NCBI GenBank assembly: GCA_964498785.1
Contig: CAZCJL010000057.1
Location: forward strand, 1 to 43,710
Length of the DNA: 43,710 bases
Reading direction: 5' to 3'
Origin: Mariaggregatimicrobium sp964498785
Lineage (GTDB): Bacteria > Zhuqueibacterota > Zhuqueibacteria > Thermofontimicrobiales > Thiofontviventaceae
Made by a program: the position numbers and the translations under genes
Notes under the pieces: model-generated
Seen by the model: only the letters and a program-made list of their open reading frames with translations
Databases searched by the model: none
What the model was told of the DNA's origin: nothing
In this document: positions 36,544-43,710 of the stretch, piece by piece
Layout: every line of letters begins with the position of its first letter
Numbering within the stretch: the stretch's first letter is position 1

Positions 36544-36691
36544 GACGTATTTCCTCTATTATTTCTCTGAGTGACGTTAAATTCTTTCTGTCAATTAATT
36601 CAATGGTGCGCCGGCTCCGCAAAATCAGAAATAACAGAAAGCCATACGCAAAAACAAATATAACCAATCCCAACACAATGTTCAAATCCAT
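36527..36691 (-). CDS. 54-aa single-helix membrane protein coupled to the permease gene
   Basis: An ATG at 36691 with GGAG 8 nt upstream opens a 54-codon frame ending TGA at 36527, inside the permease gene (17-nt overlap). The product begins MDLNIVLGLVIFVFAYGFLL, one hydrophobic helix, then RSRR and a basic/acidic amphipathic tail rich in Ile, Arg and Glu. The overlap and good ribosome site suggest a real, translationally coupled gene, perhaps a small subunit or regulator of the transporter. No family is recognised. Confidence 0.65.
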   Translation of the reverse strand: MDLNIVLGLVIFVFAYGFLLFLILRSRRTIELIDRKNLTSLREIIEEIRRGSKT

Positions 36692-36883
36692 GTATTTTAC
36701 TCCACATTATTTGATGTCAATTGTTTCAAAATATAGCAATTCATTAACGAATTGCAAGGAAAAAGTGAATCGATCCATATTTCTGTGAACAAAACTCTGC
36801 CAGAAAAAAATGAACCATTCTCGCCGGTGGGCGGAAGTTTTGGTGTGACAGATGCATTAAATTGAGTTTGTTGAAGCGTGCCG

Positions 36884-36921
36884 CGACGTGCGACGCACCT
36901 TCAAAGGTGCGTTGCACGTGG
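36884..36921. repeat. Palindromic repeat, family 1, copy A
   Basis: GTGCGACGCACCTT (36888-36901) faces AAGGTGCGTTGCAC (36904-36917), a 14-bp stem with one G-T pair that extends outward by a few bases. Read on the minus strand it contains ACGTGCAACGCACCT, shared with copy B at 41193. It lies 6 nt after the stop of the type IIG gene. There is no T tract, so simple terminator function is unlikely. Confidence 0.7.
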
Positions 36922-36926
36922 CATGG

Positions 36927-39926
36927 TTACGTCGATTCTTCCACAATTTTTATCTCTTCATCTGTTAACCCGTAAAGCTGGTACACAAGATTGTCGATCT
37001 GGCGGTCTGTGGTATCGATTTGGCGTTGTAATTTGATACGTATTTGTGGTTCTCTAGCATTTGAAAATTTTCTTTTAAGATTAAGAATTAAATCAACTTT
37101 CTTTTCTATATCTTTTGAAATAGAGTAGTTATGCTTTGATAATTGTGGAATTGGGACAGCTTCCATAAATCGCTTTGAATATTGTATACTCCTTTTCCCT
37201 AACAATCTCAATTCACTTTCCAAATACCACTCAATTAGCTTTGATGATAAAACACCATTTAAAAATTTCAGATTTTCTCCTGTTATCATAAAACAAGTTT
37301 TATCTATATAGTAACCATCTTCGTCATAATAAAATTCAGATCGTCTAACCGTGGTTTCTGGATATATTATTTTTTTTTGTTCAAATAGATTATAATAACT
37401 ACACGCTCTTAGATTCCACCAATTTTCTCCTTGATCAGCTCGTTTTTTTATTTTTTCTCCAAAACTTTTTAAGTGTTTATAAATAGATAGATAGTCTTTG
37501 ACATCTATTCCATTTTTGGTTAAAATTAACCATAATTCAGCCCATTTCACTGAATATTTGTGAACATCTCTGCCCCTTAAAATAGGTTTGATTATATTGC
37601 CTGAATTATTGCTTTTTTTTATCAAATTATCTTTTGTGGATGAGTCAATAATAAAGGCCTTATTATAACCCGTTAGTAATCCTCTATTAATTTTTATATC
37701 CCAATTTTTTAATTTTTTACATTTTTCATTTATCTTATTTTTAAGTTCAGCTATATATGGTCGAACAATTGTCCATTTCTTATCAGTTAAATTATTGAGG
37801 ATTAAGGAATTTTTAGAAAAATACTCCTCAATCGAATCATGTTTCTCGAAATCATTTTCGAAGTGGCAAGCTGCAAGAAAATTTTTAAACTTTGATTTTT
37901 TTAAAATTAGTATTGAAGTGTCAACAGTTGCTCCATGAAATATTTTTACTCCTCCAAAATTGATCAGTAATTCAGGATTAGAGTTATCAACGAAAAATTT
38001 TCTTAAAGGAATACCATATTTTGTTTGCAACCATTGATTTGAGGTAATAAATGAAAGCATTCCATGATTCTTCAATATCTCCAGAGATTTTTCAAAAAAT
38101 AGACAATAAATATCAGTTGTATTTTCAAATGTTTGGTAGCTGTTTCTGAGAAGTTTAATTTGGCTTCTTTCTAAAGTTGAAACGGAAAAATACGGCGGGT
38201 TCCCAATCACCGCATCAAATCCACCCTGTTCAAAAATATCCGGGAATTCCCGTTCCCAGTCGAATGCATTGATGCGCATTGCCTGTTCTTCATCGAACAA
38301 TGCGGTTTGCTGTCCTTCATAAAAATCGGTGCCGATGAGGGAGTTTCCGCATTTGATGTTGCTGGCGAGATTGGGCAGCGCCCGTTCATGCCACAAACCA
38401 AGCTGCCGGTTCAGGGTTTCGCTGGTCTCGTTTTCCAGCACTTTCAGCAGCAGCGACAGTTTGGTTACTTCCACCGCGTTGGCGTCGATATCCACACCGT
38501 AAATATTATTGATTAAAACGCGCTTTTTCTCGGCAGTGGTCAAATACCATTCTCCGCCCTTTCCCTGAAAAATTGCCTGGGGATCGGATTTTCGCTTGCG
38601 CTTTCCGGCGGCAGTCGGGCTGGTGGGAATTTCGCCGCTGCGCTCATGCTCATTTTTGTACCAGTTTAAATGCCAGTTCAGCAAATACTGAAACGCGCCC
38701 AACAGGAACGATCCGGAGCCACAGGCAGGATCGAGAACGCGGAACCGGCTGACATCTGCCGGCGTCTTGTTTTCGCACAATTTTCCCACGGTATTTTTCA
38801 CAATATAATCCACAATGTATTTTGGCGTATAATACACGCCGCCGGCTTTGCGCACTTCCGGCTTTTCTTCGATGCGGGCGCGGTGGCCGCTGGTGAGTGT
38901 GATCCGTTTTCCCAGAAATTGCTCATACGCGTTGCCCAGCACTTCCACAGGGAGCACACTGAATTCATACGGACATTTAGGGTAATATAGCTCGTTGACC
39001 ACCTGTTTCAGGATTTTATCATCAATTTCCAGCGATGGGGTAAGCATATCAGGATTGTTTCCGTCTTTTTCATTGAAATGAAACAACCCGGAATTATAGC
39101 GTTCATCTGCCTTATAGTAGAGTTGCACCAGGCGGCGGTAAATGCTGGTTCCGTTTAGCAGCGCCATCAGGGTTTCGTATTGTTCAATGTCCCGGTCTTC
39201 GCACATCCGGAGAAAAATGAGCCGGTCGATGGTGAGCTGCACAGCATAATTCAGTTCCCGTTCCGAAAGATCGGGATTTCGCAGCGCAATATTTCGGGCA
39301 AGCCGGATGCGCCATTTATCCAGATCATTGAGAAAATCACGGTCGATTTCCGCGCGCGGGCGCTTGCCCTGTTTGTCCTGGATAAAGCGGTCGAAATTTC
39401 CTTGCAGCACCGCTTCCCGCGAAAAGATGGCAGAAATTTCTTCCCATTTTTCCAAATATTCCCGGAAAGAATAATACATCATTCTGCCCACATGCGGCTT
39501 GTCAACGATTGCGGGTTTGATGCGGCAGTCGTATACTGTAAATTCCTCGAAATCGGTGAGCACGGACAGCGCCAGTTTTGCGCTGTATGCGTATCGCCGC
39601 AATTGGAATGCAGGAGCGGGGTCGCGTTTTAAATCCACAGCCGGTTTTTTGGTTTCCAGAAAAAATTTCCGTGTCCCGCCAACGCGGAATGCATAATCCG
39701 GCGCCCGGGTCGATCTGCCGACTTTCAGTTCATCCTCATGAATCACATCGCGGTACGCCATAGCATACCCCTTTTCGTTATCCACGTCCCAACCCAGCGC
39801 TTTCCAGAACGGATTGACGAACTCCACCCGGATCAGGGTTTCGTTATATTTTGGATTGCGGTATTCGTTGATGTTGCGTTCAAATTGTTTTACAAGCTGA
39901 GGGATAATATCCGGTATCTTTGTCAT
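36927..39926 (-). CDS. Type IIG restriction-modification enzyme
   Basis: A 999-aa fused nuclease-methyltransferase. The N-terminal region carries a PD-(D/E)xK-like site, D77 in RAPDYAF and E91-x-K93 in FLETKK. The N6-adenine methyltransferase has motif I DPACGSGSF (from D399) and motif IV NPPYF (N576). A target-recognition region follows (about 600-960), then a short coiled-coil tail (RIKLQRQIDTTDRQIDNLVYQLYGL). The order matches Eco57I/type IIG enzymes that cut and methylate with one polypeptide. The start at 39926 has AGGAG 6 nt upstream; a TTG 15 nt earlier is less likely. The recognition region is far more AT-rich than the catalytic part, which suggests it was exchanged. No other restriction genes are nearby. 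Confidence 0.9.
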   Translation of the reverse strand: MTKIPDIIPQLVKQFERNINEYRNPKYNETLIRVEFVNPFWKALGWDVDNEKGYAMAYRDVIHEDELKVGRSTRAPDYAFRVGGTRKFFLETKKPAVDLKRDPAPAFQLRRYAYSAKLALSVLTDFEEFTVYDCRIKPAIVDKPHVGRMMYYSFREYLEKWEEISAIFSREAVLQGNFDRFIQDKQGKRPRAEIDRDFLNDLDKWRIRLARNIALRNPDLSERELNYAVQLTIDRLIFLRMCEDRDIEQYETLMALLNGTSIYRRLVQLYYKADERYNSGLFHFNEKDGNNPDMLTPSLEIDDKILKQVVNELYYPKCPYEFSVLPVEVLGNAYEQFLGKRITLTSGHRARIEEKPEVRKAGGVYYTPKYIVDYIVKNTVGKLCENKTPADVSRFRVLDPACGSGSFLLGAFQYLLNWHLNWYKNEHERSGEIPTSPTAAGKRKRKSDPQAIFQGKGGEWYLTTAEKKRVLINNIYGVDIDANAVEVTKLSLLLKVLENETSETLNRQLGLWHERALPNLASNIKCGNSLIGTDFYEGQQTALFDEEQAMRINAFDWEREFPDIFEQGGFDAVIGNPPYFSVSTLERSQIKLLRNSYQTFENTTDIYCLFFEKSLEILKNHGMLSFITSNQWLQTKYGIPLRKFFVDNSNPELLINFGGVKIFHGATVDTSILILKKSKFKNFLAACHFENDFEKHDSIEEYFSKNSLILNNLTDKKWTIVRPYIAELKNKINEKCKKLKNWDIKINRGLLTGYNKAFIIDSSTKDNLIKKSNNSGNIIKPILRGRDVHKYSVKWAELWLILTKNGIDVKDYLSIYKHLKSFGEKIKKRADQGENWWNLRACSYYNLFEQKKIIYPETTVRRSEFYYDEDGYYIDKTCFMITGENLKFLNGVLSSKLIEWYLESELRLLGKRSIQYSKRFMEAVPIPQLSKHNYSISKDIEKKVDLILNLKRKFSNAREPQIRIKLQRQIDTTDRQIDNLVYQLYGLTDEEIKIVEEST

Positions 39927-40100
39927 TTTGGACTCCTGCAATTTGCGGTAGATTATAATCTCGTACCATGCGATTCTGGTGATAAATGATCAGCGGAAAA
40001 ATGAAGTTAAAATTTATGCAAATAATTACAAAGAAGCAAGAAAATTTTTGAATTGAGATGAAGGATTTGTGATAAGGGATACGAATTCTTCGTTTTTGAA

Positions 40101-40116
40101 AACCGCTGAAGCGGTT
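40101..40116. repeat. Palindromic repeat, family 2, copy A
   Basis: AACCGCT-GA-AGCGGTT, a perfect 7-bp stem. It is preceded by GATAAGGGATACGAA (from about 40071) and a small ACGAA/TTCGT hairpin. The same GGGATA-CGAA-AAACCGCT arrangement recurs in inverted orientation at 41261-41300, so the two copies face each other across the FolE2-like gene. Confidence 0.6.
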
Positions 40117-40141
40117 ATGGATATTTTAGTTTCAATTAATG

Positions 40142-40252
40142 GGGCTGTATCAAAAGTTAATCTTTCCTGTGTAAAATTTTTTATCAGACCAGCGATGGGA
40201 TCGCTCCGTTATGAATTTGCAAAAAACAATTTTGGGACTTTTGATACAGCCC
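40142..40252. mobile_element. 111-bp MITE with perfect 16-bp terminal inverted repeats
   Basis: GGGCTGTATCAAAAGT (40142-40157) and its exact reverse complement ACTTTTGATACAGCCC (40237-40252) enclose 79 nt with no gene. The GGGCTGT.TCAAAA end resembles termini of IS elements such as the IS1182 and IS5-like groups (from memory), so it is probably moved by a transposase coded elsewhere. No clear target-site duplication is seen. It is inserted in the gap upstream of the FolE2-like gene and may affect its promoter. Confidence 0.8.
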
Positions 40253-40394
40253 GCTCGTTCAACCGCCGGTTCCTTCGGACATCTGTTATTTTGTCTGAAA
40301 AATTACTTGTTTTTAATGAATATTTTGTTATCTTTTGCTTATGATTAGGTTGTACATTGAACCAGAAATTTTCAATAAAAAAGGTAATAAAAAT

Positions 40395-41189
40395 ATGACT
40401 GACGAAAAAAAGTTTCTTGTGGATGTTGGAATGCGGGACTTGCCGTTCCCGATGCGGGTGATTTCAAAAGTAGAACCCGATGGTCAGTACACGATTGCGA
40501 AAATCTCTATCAACGCGCAGATTATGCAAGAGTTTGAAGCGCGGTGGATTAATAAATTTATCCAAATTGTTCATGATCACCGAGATAGAATCGGCACGAA
40601 AACATTGCGGCACAATATCAAGGACTATCTCCGCGATCTTAAGGCAAATATGGTGAAAATAGATTTTGATTATCCGTTTTTCATTGAGAAACGAACTCCT
40701 GTTTCAAAACAAAAATGTCTGGTACGGTATTTATGTACCTATTCTGCAAAAGCCATTTCTGCGGACGATAATTCAAAGATTATTTTTAAAATGGAAATTC
40801 CCTGCATCACCACGTTCCCGGCATCGTCTGCAGAAAAGCCGGGCGGCTTGTTTGGTCAGATGAGCGTGATAGCGATTGAGGTGGAGTCATCGGAAAGCAT
40901 TTTTCCGGAAGATCTGGTCGCTATTGTGGATAAACACGCACTGGCGCCAGTGTATTCATTTCTGACAGAGGACGATCAGGCAGCAGTGATTGAGCGGGTG
41001 CATTCGGAAAAAATTACCAGCGTGATGTTAATCGACCGCGTGAAAGATGAATTAGTGCGTAATCCGAATATCGACTGGTATTCGGTGCGCTGTGCTAATT
41101 TCGGGATGTTACACTCGTACAGCACAATCATTGGTACTGAAAAAAGCCGCTGGGTTCCGTTCAGCGTTTTTGATGATGAAGAAATTTAA
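40395..41189 (+). CDS. FolE2-family (GTP cyclohydrolase IB-like) protein with degenerate active site
   Basis: A 264-aa protein with the overall layout of FolE2/MptA GTP cyclohydrolase: VGMRDLPFPMRV start, QYTIAKISINAQI, WINKFIQIV, YPFFIEKRTPVSKQK and the C-terminal WYSVRCANFGMLHSYS. At the catalytic stretch, where FolE2 has TTLCPCSKEIS..AHNQRG, it reads TTFPASSAEKPGGLFGQMS (139-157), so the catalytic Cys and metal-binding His are gone. At the other metal site ESIHNHDA is GMLHSYST, keeping one His of the set. It is therefore unlikely to open GTP and may be a pseudoenzyme or have a new activity. The start at 40395 has AAGG upstream; an earlier ATG lies 60 nt before it. Folate or queuosine genes are not nearby. 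Confidence 0.75.
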   Translation: MTDEKKFLVDVGMRDLPFPMRVISKVEPDGQYTIAKISINAQIMQEFEARWINKFIQIVHDHRDRIGTKTLRHNIKDYLRDLKANMVKIDFDYPFFIEKRTPVSKQKCLVRYLCTYSAKAISADDNSKIIFKMEIPCITTFPASSAEKPGGLFGQMSVIAIEVESSESIFPEDLVAIVDKHALAPVYSFLTEDDQAAVIERVHSEKITSVMLIDRVKDELVRNPNIDWYSVRCANFGMLHSYSTIIGTEKSRWVPFSVFDDEEI

Positions 41190-41192
41190 AAT

Positions 41193-41234
41193 AATGGACG
41201 TGCAACGCATCTCAAATGTTCACTGCACGTCATT
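41193..41234. repeat. Palindromic repeat, family 1, copy B
   Basis: AATGGACGTGCA (41193-41204) faces TGCACGTCATT (41224-41234) with one extra G on the left arm. The stretch ACGTGCAACGCATCT matches copy A at 36884-36921, read on the opposite strand, in 14 of 15 positions. The tip is more decayed than in copy A. It lies just after the stop of the FolE2-like gene. Confidence 0.6.
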
Positions 41235-41260
41235 CGAACGGAGTCGTGAAACATTTTTTT

Positions 41261-41284
41261 AAAAAACCACTGAAGCGGTTTTCG
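41261..41284. terminator. Bidirectional terminator, palindromic repeat family 2, copy B
   Basis: Hairpin AAAACC-a-CT-GA-AG-c-GGTTTT (41263-41282). On the minus strand TTTTTT follows the stem, after the SpoIIE-type gene; on the plus strand TTTTCGTT follows, after the FolE2-like gene. It can serve both converging genes. It belongs to the same repeat family as 40101-40116, so a repeat appears to have been recruited as a terminator. Confidence 0.6.
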
Positions 41285-41338
41285 TTATCCCTATCTTTCA
41301 AAAAACAGAACAAATAAAATATCATTACGCATTTTAAT

Positions 41339-43270
41339 TTATGAGCTTTTATTGCCCGTAACTTTACAAATAATGGATGTAATGTCATCTTCCTGTGGCT
41401 GATTTCCACAAAACCTGTTAACTTCCGCATAAATATGCTGCACTATTGCAGATGCGCTCTGGTTCCTGTGCTGACGAATCACATCGATGGTTTGATTCAC
41501 GCCAAATTCGGTGTTATCAAGCGCGTGTGCTTCCATAATGCCATCGCTCAGCAGGATCAGGATATCATCGTGCCGGAGCGGAAACGTACGGCTGGTTTCA
41601 TACTGATATTGCTTTAAAATTCCGAGCGGAATACCATTGCTTTCCAGCTCCTCCCGAACAACACCGTTTTTCTTCATTAAATAACCTGACACATGTCCGG
41701 CGTTGACATAATTAAATTGCATTTTATTGGGGTCCAGTCGCAGGAAAATCATGGTGACATACAATTCGGCTTCCAGATCGGCTTCAAGTTCCTGATTTAA
41801 GCGTGTCAGTAACACACCCGGATCGGCTTCGATTTTAACGAATGCGCGCAGGTAAGCCCTTGTTTGCGCCATGATCAATGCAGAACCAACGCCATGGCCG
41901 CTCACATCACCGACAATAAATCCAAAGCTGCCATCCGGTAAACGTATGAAATCATAAAAATCGCCACTGGTCTCAACAGCGGAATAGGTTTTCCCGAAAA
42001 TATCAAAACCAGGAATTGAAATACCGGTACACAATAATTTCTGTTGTATTTCCCTGGCCATATTCAATTGAAATTCCTGCTCCTGTCGGGCTCTTAATTC
42101 AGTGATATCCTTTAAAACCGACACATAGTTTGTGATTTCATCTGAGTTATCTTTCATTGGAGTAATCGTTTGTTCACTCCAGTAAAGCTCACCATTTTTT
42201 TTCCTATTAACAATTTGGCCCAAATATGGTTTACCGCTTTGTAAAATATCCCACAAATTTTGATAAAATGCTGCATCATGCATCCCCGATTTTAACATGT
42301 TCGGCGTATTCCCGATGGCTTCCTCGCGGCTGTACCCGGTTGTTATTTCAAATGCCGGATTGACATATTCGATTACTCCTCGGCTATTTGTAATAATCAC
42401 GCTATCTGCTGTCTGTTCCACAGCATTAAAAAGTTTGTGTGATTCAGATTCAGTGCGTTTATGTTCTGTGATATCTTCGGTATGGACTAATACCAAATCC
42501 GGAGGTACATGGACATAGCGAACATTAAGACTTTTGATTACGCCAGTGCTTTTAAATTGATAGTCCATCTCACGAGTAATAATTGTTTTTTGCTGATAGC
42601 ACTTGTTAAAGTCTTCGTTGACATCTTTAAAATCAGGGTACAATTCACGAAGACGGGTCCCCAGCATTTTTTTTATTGCGTTATTCGTGAATAGATTGGC
42701 TGCTTCGTTGTAATCAATCAAATAAAAATCATTGTGCTGAAATTGCCAGACATAGGTTGGTATCGGAATTCCGTTGAATTGTGCTTTTATACGAGCTTCG
42801 TTTTGCTGCTGTATTTCTTTCAGCCTGATACTTTCGGTAATATCTCGAATGATAACCGTGCCGCCGGCGACTTCTCCATCTCTGTTTCTGATCGGCCTGG
42901 AAGATACTTCAATAAAAACACCTTCCGGTCGCTCCGGATTGAGGATATAAATAACTTCATCAAACACGTCTTCATTTTGTAGCGCCCGGGCTAACGGGAG
43001 TTGTTCCGAGGGAAACGGAGTCACTTTATCAGGATAATAACACCCGTAAGTAGCAGACCATTCGGCAGTGTCCACATTTTTTATACCAATGCCAAGTATT
43101 TTTTTGGCAATCGGGTTGAAATATAAGAATTTTCCAGTTTTATCTGAAACAATTACTCCTTCAGCCAAACTATTGAGAATTGATATCAACGTCCCATTTT
43201 CCGCATCCGGAAATTTTGTTTCATGTTTAACATGGTTTTCTGTTTTTATATTTGTATTTGAATTATTCAT
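41339..43270 (-). CDS. PAS-domain SpoIIE/RsbU-type serine phosphatase
   Basis: A 643-aa cytoplasmic signalling protein. About 25-150 is PAS (LAEGVIVSDKTGKFLYFNP), 160-270 a second more divergent PAS, 275-400 a third (VIITNSRGVIEYVNPAFEITTGYSREE). A linker helix (EFQLNMAREIQQKLL) leads to the PPM phosphatase (about 425-640). Metal-binding motifs are intact: SGDFYD, GDVSGHG, SDGIMEA and EDDIT. Such proteins dephosphorylate anti-anti-sigma factors in partner-switch systems. No anti-sigma or STAS gene is nearby, so the target is elsewhere. The start at 43270 has AAAGG 8 nt upstream; an ATG 33 nt earlier lacks one. Confidence 0.92.
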   Translation of the reverse strand: MNNSNTNIKTENHVKHETKFPDAENGTLISILNSLAEGVIVSDKTGKFLYFNPIAKKILGIGIKNVDTAEWSATYGCYYPDKVTPFPSEQLPLARALQNEDVFDEVIYILNPERPEGVFIEVSSRPIRNRDGEVAGGTVIIRDITESIRLKEIQQQNEARIKAQFNGIPIPTYVWQFQHNDFYLIDYNEAANLFTNNAIKKMLGTRLRELYPDFKDVNEDFNKCYQQKTIITREMDYQFKSTGVIKSLNVRYVHVPPDLVLVHTEDITEHKRTESESHKLFNAVEQTADSVIITNSRGVIEYVNPAFEITTGYSREEAIGNTPNMLKSGMHDAAFYQNLWDILQSGKPYLGQIVNRKKNGELYWSEQTITPMKDNSDEITNYVSVLKDITELRARQEQEFQLNMAREIQQKLLCTGISIPGFDIFGKTYSAVETSGDFYDFIRLPDGSFGFIVGDVSGHGVGSALIMAQTRAYLRAFVKIEADPGVLLTRLNQELEADLEAELYVTMIFLRLDPNKMQFNYVNAGHVSGYLMKKNGVVREELESNGIPLGILKQYQYETSRTFPLRHDDILILLSDGIMEAHALDNTEFGVNQTIDVIRQHRNQSASAIVQHIYAEVNRFCGNQPQEDDITSIICKVTGNKSS

Positions 43271-43710
43271 TTTAATTACCTTTCTTATTTCACACCAAAG
43301 CAAAATAGTTTTACCATAAAGTACATTTTAAAAATAAAAAATTATGTTGATAAATATCAGGCTGGATTCACTGAAAGTGCTATTGCAGATTTTAGTAAAA
43401 TTAAATGCAATTAGGGTTATGTCAGCCAATGCATGAATATCTTTTCATCAATTTATTTCACAAATTATTTGTTATTACACCTATTATGAAGAAATTAAAC
43501 TTTCATTTTAGAATTTTAGCTTAAATATAATTTACATTTTTTAAACAAATGTGCAAGTACATTTTTTAACTTCGTAAAAAAACAACCATCAGTCATTTTT
43601 AAAATTACTGACAAAAACACTTAATTAATTGTAATTTTATTACTTGATAAATATTTATCGTATCTTCTCAATATTTTATGGTAGATATGGGCGATTGCCG
43701 CTATGTCGTA
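43271..43710. other. AT-rich intergenic region with a 14-bp palindrome
   Basis: No gene is seen up to the window end. The DNA is very AT-rich. GATAAATATTTATC (43646-43659) is a perfect 14-bp palindrome and might be an operator, although such palindromes arise easily in AT-rich sequence. A gene may begin beyond the window edge. The promoter of the SpoIIE-type gene should be near 43300-43400 but was not pinned down. Confidence 0.35.

Noticed and set aside
36522..36788. Forward frame over the permease start
   Set aside because: It lies opposite both the permease N-terminus and the better-supported 54-aa gene, and has no ribosome site.
39180..39632. 150-codon forward frame opposite the type IIG gene
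   Set aside because: It is a shadow of the GC-richer coding strand, with no recognisable domain.
40069..40344. 91-codon forward open frame between the type IIG and FolE2-like genes
   Set aside because: It runs through the family 2 hairpin and the MITE, has no ribosome site, and its codons are explained by those non-coding elements.
43646..43659. GATAAATATTTATC as a firm operator
   Set aside because: A perfect palindrome, but of a kind expected by chance in such AT-rich DNA; kept only as a note in the intergenic entry.

Overview
The window is AT-rich bacterial chromosomal DNA. The best lineage clue is the secreted protein at 19804-21519, whose C-terminus has the 'NYPNPFN...' type A sorting domain of type IX secretion. 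With a Tat-lipoprotein sulfatase, a long GH2 protein and a c554-type multiheme cytochrome, this suggests an FCB-group relative (Calditrichota, KSB1, Ignavibacteria or Marinimicrobia type), probably from a marine or sediment habitat. The lineage is inference; there is no rRNA gene, tRNA gene, phage or CRISPR array here.

Layout, left to right. 1-559: AT-rich leader with a nested stem-loop element. 560-4834: multi-PAS/GAF hybrid histidine kinase with a terminator. 5024-7611: a DUF354-GT4 fused glycosyltransferase and an ArsR-type regulator, followed by a likely remnant of a rhodanese-like gene. 7830-14872 (minus): a compact histidine operon hisG-hisC-HAD phosphatase-hisB-hisH-hisF-hisA/IE-hisD, with mostly 4-nt overlaps. 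It covers every step of the pathway and has a clear promoter and an intrinsic-terminator hairpin in its leader. 15079-16316 (minus): a LOG-family protein and a tetraheme cytochrome separated by a terminator. 16897-19359 (plus): an FGGY sugar kinase and an alpha/beta hydrolase behind a LacI-like operator. 19356-21519 (minus): an SNase-like nuclease lacking a normal start codon and a type IX-secreted protein with HEIMH. 21606-25118 (minus): two ABC-2 exporters in one run (ATPase, permease, ATPase, permease). 25186-33872 (minus): rhamnulokinase, LarA-type racemase, sulfatase and GH2 protein, which look like a catabolic locus for a sulfated, deoxyhexose-containing polysaccharide. 34264-36691 (minus): a 54-aa membrane microprotein coupled to an APC permease with tandem UspA domains. 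36884-41284: a small accessory island with a type IIG restriction-modification enzyme, a 111-bp MITE and a FolE2-family protein that has lost its catalytic residues, bracketed by two families of short palindromic repeats. 41339-43270 (minus): PAS-SpoIIE phosphatase.

The most notable points are: the HisA-HisI-HisE fusion overlapping hisD, which recalls the arrangement of fungal HIS4; the his leader terminator with no room for a leader peptide; the FolE2-like protein without its active site; a GH2 protein whose acid/base Glu is replaced; a composition break at the specificity domain of the type IIG enzyme; and several uncharacterised small palindromic or MITE-like elements. No wholly new multi-gene system is evident.
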